A DNA stretch of 13,910 nucleotides, taken from positions 1 to 13,910 of the forward strand of contig CANGVB010000028.1 of the NCBI GenBank assembly GCA_947456995.1, read 5' to 3'. This DNA is from Bryobacteraceae bacterium (GTDB lineage Bacteria; Acidobacteriota; Terriglobia; Bryobacterales; Bryobacteraceae). The translations under genes were made by a program, and so were the position numbers. The notes under the pieces were generated by a model. The model made no database searches. It worked only from the letters and a program-made list of their open reading frames with translations, and had not been told where the DNA came from. Shown here in pieces: positions 1 to 6,818 of this stretch; position 1 is the first letter of the stretch; the number at the start of each line of letters is the position of its first letter.

Positions 1-762
1 CCACGGCCCAATCCCTCCATGCAGGATTTGCCCCTTCCAGTTGAATTCGATTCGATCATAGGGATTCTCGGCTAAGCCCTGCACTGCTTTGCTGGTGATC
101 TCAAAATTCGGAATTGGCTTAGAAGTATCGAAGGCAGCGCGCTCGCCCACTTTACGGGCAAGCACTGGCTCCCAGGTGTTTATCTTCTGGCTCATTCCCC
201 AGGCAAAGGCCACTGACCCGAGCAACGGCATCAGCCCGAAAGCGAAGAAAACCGTCCAGGCACCCAGTTCATTCAGAAAGGCCAGACGCGGATGGCGCTT
301 CTCATCCATACTTCCCGCCACAAGAGCTGCCAGAGCGGTCATACCAGAGAAGAAAAAGCCAAAGAGCCAGCCGATCCCTTTGCCCACTTCCGGATTCGAT
401 TCCATCTGGTCCACGCGGATTTCTCTTGCGTTTCCGCGAAGAATCCCGATCGTTTGCTTTCTCCCCGGTTGCCAGCGGGCAAACTCATCGAGCGCCTCTT
501 CCGGGTAAACAGCCCTGCCGGGATCGCCTTGCCAACTGAAGGTTCTGCCCGAGGCGTCATCCGCCTTCAGGTCAACACTCAGGGTGTACAGGGGCTCTTC
601 GCGTGAGTCAGAATCAGTGCGGCCCCAATCGATTTTCAACTTACTGGCAACAACGGTGGCAGGTACCACCCGGGTGCGGTAAGCTGCCCAAAAGTCAGCC
701 ACACTATTCCAAAGGCATAGCAGGGCAAAAAGGACAAAGGGAATACTTATCAGCCGTTTCAT
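1..762 (-). CDS. Partial membrane protein with two DUF3592-like domains
   Basis: An open frame of 254 codons starts at the ATG at 762..760 and runs off the left edge with no stop, so the C-terminus is missing. Visible layout: an N-terminal membrane segment (about residues 5-25); an extracytoplasmic-looking beta-rich stretch (about 30-120, with YTLSVDLKADDASGRTFSW); a second membrane segment (about 129-151); a third (about 168-190); then a stretch that resembles the first again (TWEPVLARKV at 197-206, later IEFNWKGQILHG). This layout of a TM helix, a short beta domain that often carries a Y/F-x-V pattern, and further TM helices resembles the DUF3592 family, here apparently duplicated. Function is unknown. 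Its ATG shares one base with the aat stop (TGATG), so it is probably translated by coupling to aat. The frame and start are clear; the family assignment is by eye only. Confidence 0.72.
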   Translation of the reverse strand, partial: MKRLISIPFVLFALLCLWNSVADFWAAYRTRVVPATVVASKLKIDWGRTDSDSREEPLYTLSVDLKADDASGRTFSWQGDPGRAVYPEEALDEFARWQPGRKQTIGILRGNAREIRVDQMESNPEVGKGIGWLFGFFFSGMTALAALVAGSMDEKRHPRLAFLNELGAWTVFFAFGLMPLLGSVAFAWGMSQKINTWEPVLARKVGERAAFDTSKPIPNFEITSKAVQGLAENPYDRIEFNWKGQILHGGIGPW

Positions 763-1370
763 CAGAAGCTCCGGTCTAGTTTCAATGCCTCACGCAGCTT
801 CCAATAGTATTCGTTACGATCCACTTCGGCAACGCCGAACTGATCGAGATGAGGTGTCCAGTATTGAACGTCCAGCAGTTGAAAGTCTTTCTCGCGAAGA
901 CGCTCAACCAGACTGGCGAGCGCGACTTTCGACATATCGCGCACAGTATGAAACTTGGATTCAGCAAAGAAAGCGCCCCCAAGATGAATCCCGTAGGTGC
1001 CGCCAGCCAGAATCCCGTCCACCCACACTTCAACTGAATGAGCGTGGCCCTCGCGGTGTAACTGAGAATAGACTTCAACGAAGCGCTCGGTAATCCAGGT
1101 TTCTTCCGGATCTTCTTCGCCACGGCTGGCGCAGGCCCGCATCACGGCTTCAAAAGCCGTATCAAAGGTAACGGTGAAGCGCTTTTGCCTGAGTGTGCGG
1201 GCAAGGCTGCTTGAGACGTGAAAGTCTTCGAGCGGCAGTATGCCCCGCTTCTCCGGCAGGTGCCAGGAGTAAACCGGAGCATCCATGTAGCCCATGGGAA
1301 AGATCCCTTTGCGATAACCTGCAAGAACCTCGCCCGGATCGAGATGTTCCGTTACGCGAATTACGTCCAC
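762..1370 (-). CDS. aat: Leucyl/phenylalanyl-tRNA--protein transferase
   Basis: Aat transfers Leu or Phe from aminoacyl-tRNA to the N-terminal Arg or Lys of proteins, marking them for ClpS/ClpAP degradation (N-end rule, cytoplasm). Family blocks are all present in order: GYRKGIFPMG (18-27), DFHVSSSLARTLR (49-61), FTVTFDTAFEAVMRACA (65-81), TWITERFVEVYSQLH (91-105), HAHSVEVW (109-116), GGTYGIHLGGAFFAESKF (123-140), SKVALASLVE (147-156) and LLDVQYWTPHLDQFG (165-179). At 202 residues it is shorter than E. coli Aat (about 234) because the N-terminal leader before LDPGEVLAGYRKG is brief. The GTG at 1370..1368 is chosen as start: no ATG lies in frame before the conserved GIFPMG block, and extending upstream would run antisense through the neighbouring dehydrogenase. 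No Shine-Dalgarno is visible before this GTG, so the exact start is less certain than the identity. Confidence 0.93.
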   Translation of the reverse strand: MDVIRVTEHLDPGEVLAGYRKGIFPMGYMDAPVYSWHLPEKRGILPLEDFHVSSSLARTLRQKRFTVTFDTAFEAVMRACASRGEEDPEETWITERFVEVYSQLHREGHAHSVEVWVDGILAGGTYGIHLGGAFFAESKFHTVRDMSKVALASLVERLREKDFQLLDVQYWTPHLDQFGVAEVDRNEYYWKLREALKLDRSF

Positions 1371-1382
1371 TGAATTTAGTCT

Positions 1383-1388
1383 AGGAGG
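1383..1388 (+). promoter_or_regulatory. Ribosome-binding site of the Gfo/Idh gene
   Basis: A perfect AGGAGG lies six bases before the ATG at 1395 and only three before the GTG at 1392. The spacing favours the ATG as the real start. Confidence 0.75.
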
Positions 1389-1394
1389 TTTGTG

Positions 1395-2372
1395 ATGGCA
1401 AATAAGATCCGTTGGGGAGTTTTGGGTAACGCGAAGATCGCGAGGGAGAAGGTGATCCCGGCGATGCAACGCGGAAGCTATTGCGAGGTTGTGGCCATGG
1501 CTTCCCGCAATGTGGAAAAAGCAAAGCCGGTTTGCGATGCCCTCGGAATCGCCACCTTGCACTCCACTTACGAAGCCCTGCTGGCTGATCCGAATGTGGA
1601 TGCCATCTACAATCCCCTGCCGAATGACCTGCACGTACCGTGGTCGATCCGGGCCGCTGCCGCTGGCAAGCATGTTCTTTGTGAGAAACCGATTGGGCTC
1701 ACCTCGGCCGAGGCTCAAGACCTCATCGCTGCCCGCGACAAGTATGGCGTCAAAATTGGCGAAGCGTTCATGGCAAAGACGCACCCGCAATGGTTGCGAG
1801 CGAAGGAGATTGTAGTATCCGGCGCAATCGGCGATCTCCGCCTGATGACCTGTGTTTTCAGCTACTTCAACGTCGACCCGGCCAATATCCGCAACAACGC
1901 AGAGATGGGCGGCGGAGCATTGATGGATATCGGCTGCTACCCGGTGACGCTTTCCCGGATGATCTTTGGCGGCGAGCCCACCCGCATTGTGTCGAGTGTA
2001 GATCGCGACCCTGCCTTTGGCACCGACAGGTTAACGAGTGCGATTCTCGATTATCCGCAGGGGCAGTGTGTTTTCTCCTGCTCAACCCAGTTGAACCCCT
2101 ATCAGCGCGTCATCATCTTTGGAACCAAGGGCCGAGTGGAAATCGAAATTCCATTCAACGCCCCGCCCGACAAGCCAACCCGGATCTTTGTTGAGCCGGG
2201 TGGTGTGGTGGAAGAATTTCCGGTTTGCGACCAATACACGATCCAGGGGGATCTCTTCAGCCGGGCCATTTTGGACAATACGGCGGTTCCTGTTTCCATT
2301 GAGGATGCTTTAGGGAACATGCTGGCTATCGAATCCGTATTCAGGGGAAGTCATGGAACTGCGAATCTCTAA
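1395..2372 (+). CDS. Gfo/Idh/MocA-family NAD(P)-dependent oxidoreductase
   Basis: A soluble dehydrogenase of 325 residues with an N-terminal Rossmann fold (GVLGNAKIA near residue 8, a GxxGxAxxA nucleotide-binding loop) and a C-terminal alpha/beta substrate domain. The family EKP motif is present (CEKPIG, Lys98). GGGALMDIGCYPV supplies Asp178 and Tyr182. The Lys/Asp/Tyr set, with Tyr four residues after Asp, matches glucose-fructose oxidoreductase and dimeric dihydrodiol dehydrogenase (catalytic Lys and Tyr) rather than the His-containing inositol dehydrogenase type. It probably oxidises or reduces a sugar, polyol or trans-diol; the substrate cannot be read from sequence. ATG 1395 is preferred over GTG 1392 by ribosome-site spacing. 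The 3' end overlaps the ABC ATPase gene by 20 bases, so the two are co-translated, although a functional link to transport is unclear. Confidence 0.9.
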   Translation: MANKIRWGVLGNAKIAREKVIPAMQRGSYCEVVAMASRNVEKAKPVCDALGIATLHSTYEALLADPNVDAIYNPLPNDLHVPWSIRAAAAGKHVLCEKPIGLTSAEAQDLIAARDKYGVKIGEAFMAKTHPQWLRAKEIVVSGAIGDLRLMTCVFSYFNVDPANIRNNAEMGGGALMDIGCYPVTLSRMIFGGEPTRIVSSVDRDPAFGTDRLTSAILDYPQGQCVFSCSTQLNPYQRVIIFGTKGRVEIEIPFNAPPDKPTRIFVEPGGVVEEFPVCDQYTIQGDLFSRAILDNTAVPVSIEDALGNMLAIESVFRGSHGTANL

Positions 2373-3225
2373 TCTCTCTAAAACCTACGCCAACGGCGTC
2401 AAGGCACTCGACGATGTCAGCCTTTCAGTGCCGCAAGGAATGTACGGTCTGCTTGGCCAAAACGGTGCCGGCAAATCGACGTTGATGCGTACCATCGCAA
2501 CCTTGCAGGAGGCAGATTCCGGTTCTGTGATGCTTGGCGACATCGATGTCCTGAAAGACCGGGATGCAGTACGCCAGCGGCTTGGCTATCTGCCGCAGGA
2601 TTTTGGCGTCTACCCGAGGATCTCCGCTTTCGACATGCTGGATCATCTGGCTCTGCTCAAGGGCGTCACCAGCGGCGGCGAACGCAAGACTCTGGTAGAG
2701 GCGATGCTTCAGAAGGTGAATCTCTTTGAGCACCGCAAGAAGGCCCTGTCGAGTTTTTCTGGAGGCATGCGCCAGCGCTTCGGCATTGCACAGGCGCTGA
2801 TTGGCAACCCCAAGCTGCTGATCGTCGACGAGCCCACCGCCGGCCTCGACCCGGGCGAGCGCAACCGCTTCTACAACCTACTCGCAGAGGTTGGTGAGAG
2901 CGTCATCGTGATCCTGTCTACCCACATAGTTGAAGACGTCCTCGAGCTCTGCAGCAAAATGGCAATCATTCATAAGGGCAAGGTGCTCTATGAAGGAGGG
3001 CCGGATGCCGCAGTGGAATCTCTCGCCGGCAAGATCTACAGCCGTAAGATTGCCAAGTCTGAGCTGAAGGATTACGAAGCCCAATACAAGGTGATCTCGA
3101 ACAAGATGGTCGCGGGCCGGCCTTTGATTCACGTCTACAGTGAGACCGCTCTTGATGACGGCTTTGCCCTGGCGCAACCCGGCCTTGAAGACGTCTTCTT
3201 TTCCAAGATCAACGAGATCAGCTAG
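2353..3225 (+). CDS. ABC transporter ATP-binding protein
   Basis: A 290-residue nucleotide-binding subunit that powers the membrane protein encoded just downstream. All ABC motifs are intact: Walker A GQNGAGKST (35-43, Lys41), Q-loop Gln82 in YLPQDFG, signature FSGGMRQR (135-142), Walker B LLIVDEPTAGLDP (155-167, catalytic Glu160) and the switch His191 in STHIVED. The signature begins FSGG rather than LSGG. The C-terminal tail ends in GLEDVFFSKI, the form usual in ATPases that pair with ABC-2 type permeases. An AGGGG at 2343-2347 serves the ATG at 2353, inside the end of the dehydrogenase gene. The stop codon overlaps the ribosome site of the permease-peptidase gene, so the two are translationally linked and very probably form one complex. 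Confidence 0.95.
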   Translation: MELRISNLSKTYANGVKALDDVSLSVPQGMYGLLGQNGAGKSTLMRTIATLQEADSGSVMLGDIDVLKDRDAVRQRLGYLPQDFGVYPRISAFDMLDHLALLKGVTSGGERKTLVEAMLQKVNLFEHRKKALSSFSGGMRQRFGIAQALIGNPKLLIVDEPTAGLDPGERNRFYNLLAEVGESVIVILSTHIVEDVLELCSKMAIIHKGKVLYEGGPDAAVESLAGKIYSRKIAKSELKDYEAQYKVISNKMVAGRPLIHVYSETALDDGFALAQPGLEDVFFSKINEIS

Positions 3226-3228
3226 GAG
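3224..3228 (+). promoter_or_regulatory. Ribosome-binding site overlapping the ATPase stop codon
   Basis: AGGAG overlaps the TAG stop of the ABC ATPase gene and lies five bases before the ATG at 3234. It fixes that start and couples translation of ATPase and permease. Confidence 0.8.
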
Positions 3229-3233
3229 CCAAT

Positions 3234-6200
3234 ATGTTTAGCAATCTTTTGGCCTTTGAAATCCGTTACTGGCTCCGCAGCATGATGGTGTGGATCTTCT
3301 TCCTTGTCATTGGAGCCATGATCTTTGGGGCTAGCAGCAGCGATCAAATCGTTGTCGGTGCCGCAGTCTCGAATACCTATCGCAACGCGCCCTTCGTGAT
3401 TCAAACCTACTACGGGCTGATTGGTATCTTCACGATGCTGATGGCGACGGCCTTTGTAAACTCGGCCGCCGCGCGCGACTTTCAATACAACACCCACCAG
3501 ATGGTTTTCACCACGCCGCTCAAGAAGTTCCCCTTCCTGATGGGGCGCTTCACCGGCTCTGCGCTCATCTCTGTAATTCCGATGATGGGTGTTTCGGCCG
3601 GTGTCATTCTTGCCGCCTACATGCCCTGGATTGATGCCGAGCGCTGGCGCTCGATCTCCTGGGAAGCCCATATTGCCTCGATCTTCACCTTCGCGATCCC
3701 CAATACATTCTTCGTTGCAGCCATCGTCTTCTGCATCGCTTCGTTGACCCGCAGCACGATGACTTCCTTCCTGGGCATGCTCGTCCTGCTGGTTGCTTAT
3801 GTAGTATCCGACGTCTTCACGGAAGACATCGATAATGAAACCCTCTCGGCCATGCTCGATCCCTTTGGCATCCGGCCCTACACCTTCATGACGAAGTACT
3901 GGACGGTGAGTGAGCGAAACACAAAGGTGTTGTGGTGGGAGGGCCTGATGTTGTGGAACCGGCTCTTGTGGCTTGGTGTGGGTTCCGCCATTCTTGCCTT
4001 TACTTACTACCGCTTCAGCTTTGCAGAACGCAACAAGAAAGGCACGGCAGCAGCCGAAACCAAAGAGCAGCGCATCGACATCGCGATGCCCAATGTTAAC
4101 TATCGGCCAGGAAATCAGAGTGCCTGGCAGCAGTTGGCCGGCCTCTTCCGCTTTGAGTTCTTCGGCCTGATCAAGACCACATCGTTTATCGTTTTGCTCA
4201 CTGCTGCACTGCTCAATACGGTTCCATCGATTATCTTTTCTGCCAAAGAAGGTTACGGCAACTCGACGCACCCGGTAACTTACTTCATCGTTGAAGTCAT
4301 TCAGGGCTCGCTTTATGCCTTCTCGATCTCAATGATTACCTACTACGCCGGCTTGCTGGTGTGGCGCGAGCGGGATGCCCGCATGGACGAAATCGAGGAT
4401 GTCACGCCCTCAGTAACCTGGGTTCGCTACGCAGCAAAAATCGGGGCCTTGCTTGGAGTCATGGCGATATTGCAGGCGCTCATGATGGCCACTGGCATCG
4501 CGACGCAAGCCTGGCTCGGCTACCACCGCTACCAGATCGATCTTTACCTCAGCGAGCTCTTTGTCTACGACTTCTCCTGGTTCGTCCTGATCACGGTGCT
4601 GGCTTTCTTTGTGCATGTCTTGTGCCCGAACAAATACGTCGGCTATTTCGCCTTCATCATCTTTGTGGTGGCCCAGGGCTTCATTTGGCGGCCTCTCGAT
4701 GTCGGCACTCGCATGGTGCGCTTCGGATCACGTCCTTCCTACACCTATTCCGATCTCTACGGGATGGCGCCTTACCTTGAAGGCTGGTGGTGGTTTACGG
4801 CATATTGGGGCGTCTTTGCTTTGTTCCTGGCCGCCCTTACGGTTGCGTGGTGGCCACGTGGAAAAGAGGCAGTTCGCAAGCGCCTCACCACACCGGCCAT
4901 CGCTCTCGCCGGCTGCTTTGTGGTGATTGCCGGCTGGATCTACTACAACACTCAGGTGCTCAACACGGTTGTTGGCCCGAAGACCGGCCTCAACCTTCGG
5001 GCTGAATACGAGAAGACCTACAAGAAGTATCAGGGCCTCGCGCAGCCTCGCGTACAAAGTGTGCGTTACGACATCGACATCTATCCCGAGAAGCGCAGTC
5101 TCTTGCTGCGCGGCGATCAGGTGATCGAGAACAAAACTGCCAAAGCGATCCCTGAGATTCATATCGTTGTTGATCGTGATTTCGAGACGGTTGTCGATCT
5201 CGAAGGTGCAAAGCTGAGCATGGACGACCAGCGGCTCTCATACCGCATCTACAAGCTTGATGCGCCCATGCAGCCAGGCGAAAAGCGCCACATGAAGTAC
5301 ACCGTCAAGCGCGAGCCAAAGGGTATTGAGGATGAAGTGCGCGTGATGCAGATTGTGCAGAACGGCACCTTCTTCAACAGCGGAATTGTGCCGCAGATCG
5401 GCTATCAGCCAGAGGGCGAACTGGATGATCGCAATGAGCGCAAGAAGCGCGGCCTGCCTGAGAAGGACCTGATGCCGAAGCTCGAGCGTGACTGCACCTC
5501 CAATTGCATGAACACCTACATCAGCAACAACTCCGATTGGGTGAGCGTGGAGAGCGTCGTTAGCACTTCGCCAGATCAGATCGCTATTGCTCCGGGATCC
5601 CTGGTGCGCGAGTGGACCGAAGGCGGAAGACGCTACTTCCACTACAAGCTGGACAAAGACTCGCTGAATTTCTACAGCTTTATGAGCGCCCGCTATCAGG
5701 TAGAACGCAAGACGGCAAACGGCGTCCAGATGGAGGTCTACTATCATCCGGAGCATACCTGGAACGTACCGAAGATGATGTCTGCGATGGAGCGCAGCAT
5801 CGATTACTACACAAAGAATTTTGGCCCGTACATGCATAAGCAGACCAGAATTATCGAGTTCCCCAGAGTTGCCAGCTTTGCGCAGGCCTTCCCAGGGACG
5901 ATGCCGTATTCCGAATCCATTGGCTTTGTCGCCAAGCTCGATAAGCCCGACGACATCGATATGGTGAACTACGTCGTGGCTCATGAGATGGGGCACCAGT
6001 GGTGGGCCCATCAGGTGATTGGGGCAAACATGCAGGGCGCTACCGCACTAAGCGAAATGCTGGCCCAGTATTCAGCATTGATGGTGATGGAGCATCAGTA
6101 TGGCCGCAACACGATGAGGAAGTTTATGGAGTATGAGGTAGATCGTTACCTCAGCGCTCGTGGCCGCGAGCTACTCAAAGAGCAACCGCTGATCCGCGTT

Positions 6201-6770
6201 GAAGCTCAGCAGGGCTACATCCATTACCGCAAGGCCAGCGCCGTGATTTATTACCTCAAGGAGATGATCGGTGAAGAGGCTGTAAACCGGGCTTTGCGTA
6301 AGGTTGTCGCGCGTTTTGCTTATGCTCAGCCGCCCTATCCGACGGCACATGTGCTGATTGATGCCTTCCGTGAAGAGACCCCTGAAAATCTGCGCTATCT
6401 GATTCGCGATCTGTTTGAAGAGATCACTCTCTTTGGCAACCGCACCATGGAAGCAAAGGCAACCAAGCGGGCCGATGGCAAGTACGAGGTGACGATTGAT
6501 ATCGAAACCAAAAAGTTCTATGCCGACGACAAAGGCGTAGAGACTGAGGCTCCGTTGAATGACTTTATCGAGATTGGGGCCTTCGCTAAACCCGCAAAGA
6601 ATGAGCGCTACGGCAAGGTGCTGCACCGCGAAAAGATTCAGATGAAATCTGGCAAATCGCAATACAAGTTCGTGGTTGATGAAGAGCCTGAGAAGGCTGG
6701 CGTTGACCCGCTTCGTTTGTTGATCGACCGCGTGCCAAGCGACAACATGAAGAAGGTGACTATCAGCTAG
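3234..6770 (+). CDS. ABC-2 permease fused to M1-type metallopeptidase
   Basis: A 1178-residue fusion. Residues 1 to about 575 are a duplicated ABC-2 permease: six hydrophobic segments (about 17-260), a charged linker, six more (about 313-540), and a thirteenth (IALAGCFVVIAGWIYY, about 555-573). With the N-terminus inside, 13 segments put the C-terminal half outside the inner membrane. Residues about 600-1178 are an M1-like gluzincin: HEMGHQWW (His917, Glu918, His921), third zinc ligand Glu941 in ALSEMLAQY, and a likely catalytic Tyr998 in IHYRKASAV. Two departures stand out: 19 rather than the textbook 18 residues separate His921 from Glu941, and the GxMEN exopeptidase motif is replaced by GTMPYSES (888-895). 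Cys754 and Cys758 could form an extracytoplasmic disulfide. A beta-rich C-terminal domain (about 1065-1178) ends the chain. It pairs with the upstream ATPase; the substrate is unknown. Confidence 0.92.
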   Translation: MFSNLLAFEIRYWLRSMMVWIFFLVIGAMIFGASSSDQIVVGAAVSNTYRNAPFVIQTYYGLIGIFTMLMATAFVNSAAARDFQYNTHQMVFTTPLKKFPFLMGRFTGSALISVIPMMGVSAGVILAAYMPWIDAERWRSISWEAHIASIFTFAIPNTFFVAAIVFCIASLTRSTMTSFLGMLVLLVAYVVSDVFTEDIDNETLSAMLDPFGIRPYTFMTKYWTVSERNTKVLWWEGLMLWNRLLWLGVGSAILAFTYYRFSFAERNKKGTAAAETKEQRIDIAMPNVNYRPGNQSAWQQLAGLFRFEFFGLIKTTSFIVLLTAALLNTVPSIIFSAKEGYGNSTHPVTYFIVEVIQGSLYAFSISMITYYAGLLVWRERDARMDEIEDVTPSVTWVRYAAKIGALLGVMAILQALMMATGIATQAWLGYHRYQIDLYLSELFVYDFSWFVLITVLAFFVHVLCPNKYVGYFAFIIFVVAQGFIWRPLDVGTRMVRFGSRPSYTYSDLYGMAPYLEGWWWFTAYWGVFALFLAALTVAWWPRGKEAVRKRLTTPAIALAGCFVVIAGWIYYNTQVLNTVVGPKTGLNLRAEYEKTYKKYQGLAQPRVQSVRYDIDIYPEKRSLLLRGDQVIENKTAKAIPEIHIVVDRDFETVVDLEGAKLSMDDQRLSYRIYKLDAPMQPGEKRHMKYTVKREPKGIEDEVRVMQIVQNGTFFNSGIVPQIGYQPEGELDDRNERKKRGLPEKDLMPKLERDCTSNCMNTYISNNSDWVSVESVVSTSPDQIAIAPGSLVREWTEGGRRYFHYKLDKDSLNFYSFMSARYQVERKTANGVQMEVYYHPEHTWNVPKMMSAMERSIDYYTKNFGPYMHKQTRIIEFPRVASFAQAFPGTMPYSESIGFVAKLDKPDDIDMVNYVVAHEMGHQWWAHQVIGANMQGATALSEMLAQYSALMVMEHQYGRNTMRKFMEYEVDRYLSARGRELLKEQPLIRVEAQQGYIHYRKASAVIYYLKEMIGEEAVNRALRKVVARFAYAQPPYPTAHVLIDAFREETPENLRYLIRDLFEEITLFGNRTMEAKATKRADGKYEVTIDIETKKFYADDKGVETEAPLNDFIEIGAFAKPAKNERYGKVLHREKIQMKSGKSQYKFVVDEEPEKAGVDPLRLLIDRVPSDNMKKVTIS

Positions 6771-6782
6771 AAAGTTTCCCAA

Positions 6783-6818
6783 ATAAGTCGTACACTTTCT
6801 GCAAAGGTACTGACTTAT
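6783..6818 (+). promoter_or_regulatory. Hairpin covering RBS and start codon of the protease-nuclease
   Basis: The two arms are ATAAGTCGTACACTTT and AAAGGTACTGACTTAT, around a CTGC loop (6799-6802). They pair 6783-6789 with 6812-6818, 6790-6793 with 6807-6810, and 6795-6798 with 6803-6806: 15 base pairs, with single-base bulges at A6794 and T6811. The 3' arm contains the only ribosome-binding candidate (AAAGG, 6803-6807) and the first two bases of the ATG at 6817. There is no T-run after it, so it is not an intrinsic terminator. It could block translation initiation, or in DNA serve as an operator. The structure is seen directly; its role is inferred. Confidence 0.6.

Noticed and set aside
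1377..1382. TAGACT on the minus strand as a -10 box for aat
   Set aside because: A 4/6 match with no convincing -35 at the right distance, and only six bases from the proposed start codon.
1392..1394. GTG at 1392 as start of the dehydrogenase
   Set aside because: It is only three bases after the AGGAGG site, too close; the ATG directly after it has better spacing and is the stronger codon.
1371..1790. Extending the aat frame upstream to an ATG at 1790 (342 residues)
   Set aside because: The extra 140 residues lie antisense to the well-conserved dehydrogenase gene and match nothing in the Aat family. The Aat homology begins just after the GTG at 1370.
3222..4271. Long open frame on the minus strand (349 residues)
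   Set aside because: It is fully antisense to the permease half of a clearly conserved gene; its composition (His, Gly, Arg, Glu, Asp) is what a reversed membrane-protein sequence produces.
5238..6011. Minus-strand open frame of 257 residues
   Set aside because: It is antisense to the peptidase domain including the zinc site, and shows no domain motifs.
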